A DNA stretch of 7,399 nt from an uncultured Methanosarcinales archaeon (lineage in GTDB: Archaea; Halobacteriota; Methanosarcinia; Methanotrichales; Methanotrichaceae), in the NCBI GenBank assembly GCA_937864385.1, contig CALMJN010000486.1, positions 1 through 7,399 on the forward strand, given 5' to 3'. The first letter of the stretch is position 1; every line of letters begins with the position of its first letter. Made by a program: the position numbers and the translations under genes. Below are positions 4,713 through 7,399 of this stretch, piece by piece. The notes below the pieces were generated by a model. It was given only the letters and a program-made list of their open reading frames with translations. It ran no database searches and was not told the origin of the DNA.

Positions 4713-7367
4713 GTGAAATGGCATTCTGTCTCCACCCGGGAGGTTTTATCCGGTCTGAAATCGGGAGAGGAGGGGCTCTCCGCCGATGATGCGGCTTCCA
4801 GGCTCAATGAATACGGGCCCAATCAGCTGCAAAGCCCATCTAAACCCTCTGCAGTGCGCATTTTTTTGGGTAAATTCAAGGACTATATGGTCCTGGTGCT
4901 CGTCTTTGCTGCCCTGATCTCCTATATTGCCGGAGAGAGCACCAATGCCTACGTCATCCTGGGAATAGTGGTCCTGGTCGCCATCATCGGATTCGTCCAG
5001 GAGTACAAGGCGGAGAGGGCTATGGAGGCTCTTAGGGAGATGGTGGCACCGGAGGCAGATGTTTTAAGGGACGGCAAAATGAGCACCATTCCTGCCTCAG
5101 AGCTGGTTCCGGGAGACCTGATCTACCTGGAGGCGGGGGACCGGGTGCCTGCCGATGGCAGGATACTGGAGGAGACGGCTCTCGAGGTCATCGAGGCCTC
5201 CCTGACCGGAGAGTCCCTGCCGGTTAAGAAAGGCGGGGATCTTCTGCCGGAAGATGTGGCTTTGGCGGAGAAGAAGAACATGGTCTTCATGGGGACCATA
5301 GTCTCCTACGGCAATTGCAGAGCCATAGTCACTGCTACCGGCCTGGCCACGGAGCTGGGAAAGATCTCCGGAATGATCCGGCACAGCCCGGCACCGCCTC
5401 CTCTCAAGATCAAGCTGGAGCAGCTGGCCAAGAGGCAGGCCATACTGGTCTTCGCCATATCCATAGTCGTCTTCATCTTGGATGCCAGCCGCGGCTCGCC
5501 CTTAATGGACTCCCTCATCACTGCCATAGCCCTGGCTGTGGCTGGAGTGCCTGAAGCCCTGCCTTTCATAGTCACCCTGGCTCTGGCCTTCGGAACCCAG
5601 GCCATGGCTCGAAAGAATGCCATCATCCGGAGGCTTCCTGCCGTGGAGACGCTGGGCTCGACCACGGTGATCTGCACGGACAAGACCGGGACCCTGACCA
5701 CGGGGGAGATGACCCTCCGGGAGATCCAGACTCATCGCAAGGTCGATGTGGAGGGCTCCGGCTACACCCCAACAGGCTCTTTCCTGGAAAAAGGAGAGAA
5801 AATCGACCCCCAGTCCGAGGATCTGGCAGGGCTGCTGCAGATTGGGGCGCTGTGCAACAATGCCGATATAGAGCAGGCTAACGGCGGCTGGCGCATAGTG
5901 GGAGATCCCACCGAGGGAGCAATGATAGTGGCGGCCAAGAAGGCGGGCATGCTGGACAGGCTCCGAAAGAGCAGCAATAGGATAGTGGAGTTTCCCTTTG
6001 ATTCCGATCGCAGAAGGATGACTGTGGTCGATGACATCCCCGGCCAGGGCCGAGTTGCCTCCATGAAGGGAGCGCCTGAGGCTGTTCTCAGCCGCTGCAG
6101 CCGCATAGCCGACGCCGGCACTGTGCGTTCTCTAACCGATGAGGACAAAAGGGCGATTATGGAAAAGGCGGACGGCATGGCCAGCAGGGCCCTGAGGGTG
6201 CTGGCATTTTCCGGCAGGTCCATGAACCTGGATGAGCCCCTCTTTTTAAGCGAGGTTGAATCGGACCATATCTTCTCCGGCCTGGCCGGGATGATGGACC
6301 CTCCCAGAAAGGAGGTCATGCAGGCCATATATCTGAGCAAGGAGGCGGGGATCCGCACGGTGATGATCACCGGCGACCACCGCCTTACCGCCCGGGCCAT
6401 AGGAGCCGAGTTGAAGATCGGAAACGGCGAGGTCCTGGAGGGGGCGGACCTGGAGAAGATGGGGGAGATTGAGCTTCAGGAGAAGATAGAATCCGTCTCC
6501 GTGTATGCCAGAGTCACGGCAGAGCACAAGGTCCGCCTGGTAGAGGCTCTGAAGAAGAAGGGCCATATCGTGGCCATGACCGGTGACGGGGTGAACGATG
6601 CTCCTGCGCTGAAGGCGGCGGATATTGGCGTGGCTATGGGAAAGACGGGCACCGAGGTGACCAAGGAGGCCTCGGATATGGTCATAGCCGACGACAACTT
6701 CGCCACCATAGTGGGGGCGGTGAAGGAGGGCCGCAGGATCTACGACAATATCCGAAAGGGAACCTCATATCTCCTATCGGTCAGCTTTGCCGAGCTGGCT
6801 ACCATATTCATCGCTGTGGCTCTGGGCTACCCCATTCCCCTCCTGGCGGCACAGATCCTCTGGATCAATGTGGTGGCGGAGGAGTTTCCTGCTATCGGTT
6901 TGGCTCTTGAGCCGGCTCACAAGAATACCATGAAGAGAAAGCCGCGCGACCCGAAGGAGAGCATGCCCTCCCCCTCTCTCATGGCTTACACCCTGGGAAT
7001 TGCCGCGGCCATAGTGGCCGGTACCCTCGGCCTTTATATGCTGGCACTAGAGTCCGGCCAGGATCTGAGCTATGCCCGGACCATGGCCTTTGTAGGGCTG
7101 GGATTCTTCACCGTCTACAACGCCTATTGCAGCCGCTCGCTGGATGAGTCCATATTCAGAATCAATCCTCTGGGCAACAAAACCCTGCTCCTGGGAATCG
7201 CCTGCTCCATAATCTCCATCCTGGCCGTGGTTTATATTCCCTTTATGCAGACCATCTTCCAGACACAGGCTCTGAGCAGGGAGAGCTGGGGCATGGTCTT
7301 GGGAGTCGGCCTGCTGGTGGTTTTGGTGGCGGAGGTCATGAAGCGGCTTTTGCCAGGGCTGCGCTGA
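4713..7367 (+). CDS. P2-type cation-transporting ATPase (SERCA/PMR1-like)
   Basis: This 884-residue membrane pump uses ATP to move a cation, most likely Ca2+ or a similar ion. It has a cation-ATPase N-terminal domain (1-55), M1-M2 (about 57-96), an actuator domain with TGES (165-168), M3-M4 (about 242-292) with PEALP (280-284), and a P-domain with phosphorylated Asp323 in CTDKTGTLTTGE. The nucleotide domain has KGAPE (452-456), and the P-domain hinge is TGDGVNDAP (623-631). M5-M10 follow (about 686-705, 710-730, 756-779, 789-806, 824-845, 859-877), so all ten helices are present. Against SERCA, the site Glu in M4 (281), Glu in M5 (694) and Asn in M6 (719) are kept. The M5 Asn is Ser691, the M6 Thr-Asp pair is Ala722-Glu723, and the M8 Glu is Thr800, so specificity and stoichiometry are uncertain. 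The absence of N-terminal CxxC metal domains and a CPC motif excludes the heavy-metal type. GTG 4713 is supported by GTGAGG 7 bases upstream. Transcribed divergently from FAS1. Confidence 0.93.
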   Translation: MKWHSVSTREVLSGLKSGEEGLSADDAASRLNEYGPNQLQSPSKPSAVRIFLGKFKDYMVLVLVFAALISYIAGESTNAYVILGIVVLVAIIGFVQEYKAERAMEALREMVAPEADVLRDGKMSTIPASELVPGDLIYLEAGDRVPADGRILEETALEVIEASLTGESLPVKKGGDLLPEDVALAEKKNMVFMGTIVSYGNCRAIVTATGLATELGKISGMIRHSPAPPPLKIKLEQLAKRQAILVFAISIVVFILDASRGSPLMDSLITAIALAVAGVPEALPFIVTLALAFGTQAMARKNAIIRRLPAVETLGSTTVICTDKTGTLTTGEMTLREIQTHRKVDVEGSGYTPTGSFLEKGEKIDPQSEDLAGLLQIGALCNNADIEQANGGWRIVGDPTEGAMIVAAKKAGMLDRLRKSSNRIVEFPFDSDRRRMTVVDDIPGQGRVASMKGAPEAVLSRCSRIADAGTVRSLTDEDKRAIMEKADGMASRALRVLAFSGRSMNLDEPLFLSEVESDHIFSGLAGMMDPPRKEVMQAIYLSKEAGIRTVMITGDHRLTARAIGAELKIGNGEVLEGADLEKMGEIELQEKIESVSVYARVTAEHKVRLVEALKKKGHIVAMTGDGVNDAPALKAADIGVAMGKTGTEVTKEASDMVIADDNFATIVGAVKEGRRIYDNIRKGTSYLLSVSFAELATIFIAVALGYPIPLLAAQILWINVVAEEFPAIGLALEPAHKNTMKRKPRDPKESMPSPSLMAYTLGIAAAIVAGTLGLYMLALESGQDLSYARTMAFVGLGFFTVYNAYCSRSLDESIFRINPLGNKTLLLGIACSIISILAVVYIPFMQTIFQTQALSRESWGMVLGVGLLVVLVAEVMKRLLPGLR

Positions 7368-7399
7368 TCCCTGCAAAGGCTCAAGACAGGATTAAATAT

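Noticed and set aside
5762..6709. Several minus-strand ORFs inside the ATPase gene
   Set aside because: All lie opposite conserved ATPase motifs, and none has domain features or start signals.
7389..7399. TTAAATAT-like sequence at the window end as a TATA box for a next gene
   Set aside because: The window stops before any gene could be seen, so it cannot be supported.
1..7399. CRISPR arrays, tRNA or rRNA genes, defence or toxin-antitoxin systems
   Set aside because: No regularly spaced repeats, no cloverleaf or rRNA-like sequence, and no recognisable defence proteins were seen on either strand by eye.

Overview
The window looks like a methanogenic archaeon, most likely the Methanosarcinales and perhaps Methanothrix. 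The reasons are a DUF128/NrpR regulatory-domain protein (a euryarchaeal nitrogen-regulation family), a secreted two-domain fasciclin (FAS1) protein, archaeal TATA boxes before several genes, GTG/TTG starts, and GC-rich host genes broken up by AT-rich foreign DNA. The placement is inferred from gene content; no search was run.

Layout. Positions 1-~275 are a low-GC patch with a small 62-codon gene of unknown function. It sits behind a sequence that matches a bacterial sigma70 promoter almost perfectly. Directly after it (280-453) is the 3' end of a response-regulator receiver domain that has lost its phospho-acceptor half, so this is a broken gene, followed by a possible terminator. Next, 558-1283 encodes a stand-alone NrpR regulatory domain without a DNA-binding helix-turn-helix, and ~1400-2119 encodes a secreted, sequon-rich protein I do not recognise. 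A complete IS5-type insertion sequence follows (2182-3345). Its ends can be read directly: 16-bp inverted repeats with 14 matches and a 4-bp TATT target duplication, with one intact DDE transposase on the minus strand.

The right part is ordinary chromosome: a secreted FAS1 protein on the minus strand (3545-4495) with a convincing hairpin/T-tract terminator, then a divergent gene for an 884-residue P2-type cation-pumping ATPase (4713-7367). The pump has all catalytic motifs, but its membrane ion-site residues differ from the SERCA pattern.

The genes do not form one pathway. The clearest story is local genome wear: a truncated response regulator beside a compositionally foreign small gene, and an IS landing 62 bp after a secreted-protein gene, where it splits a short reading frame that is open once the IS is removed. 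I found no CRISPR array, RNA gene or multi-gene defence system, and nothing I would call a new biological system. The points most worth checking are the pump's ion site, the HTH-less NrpR protein, the sigma70-like promoter and the unknown secreted protein.
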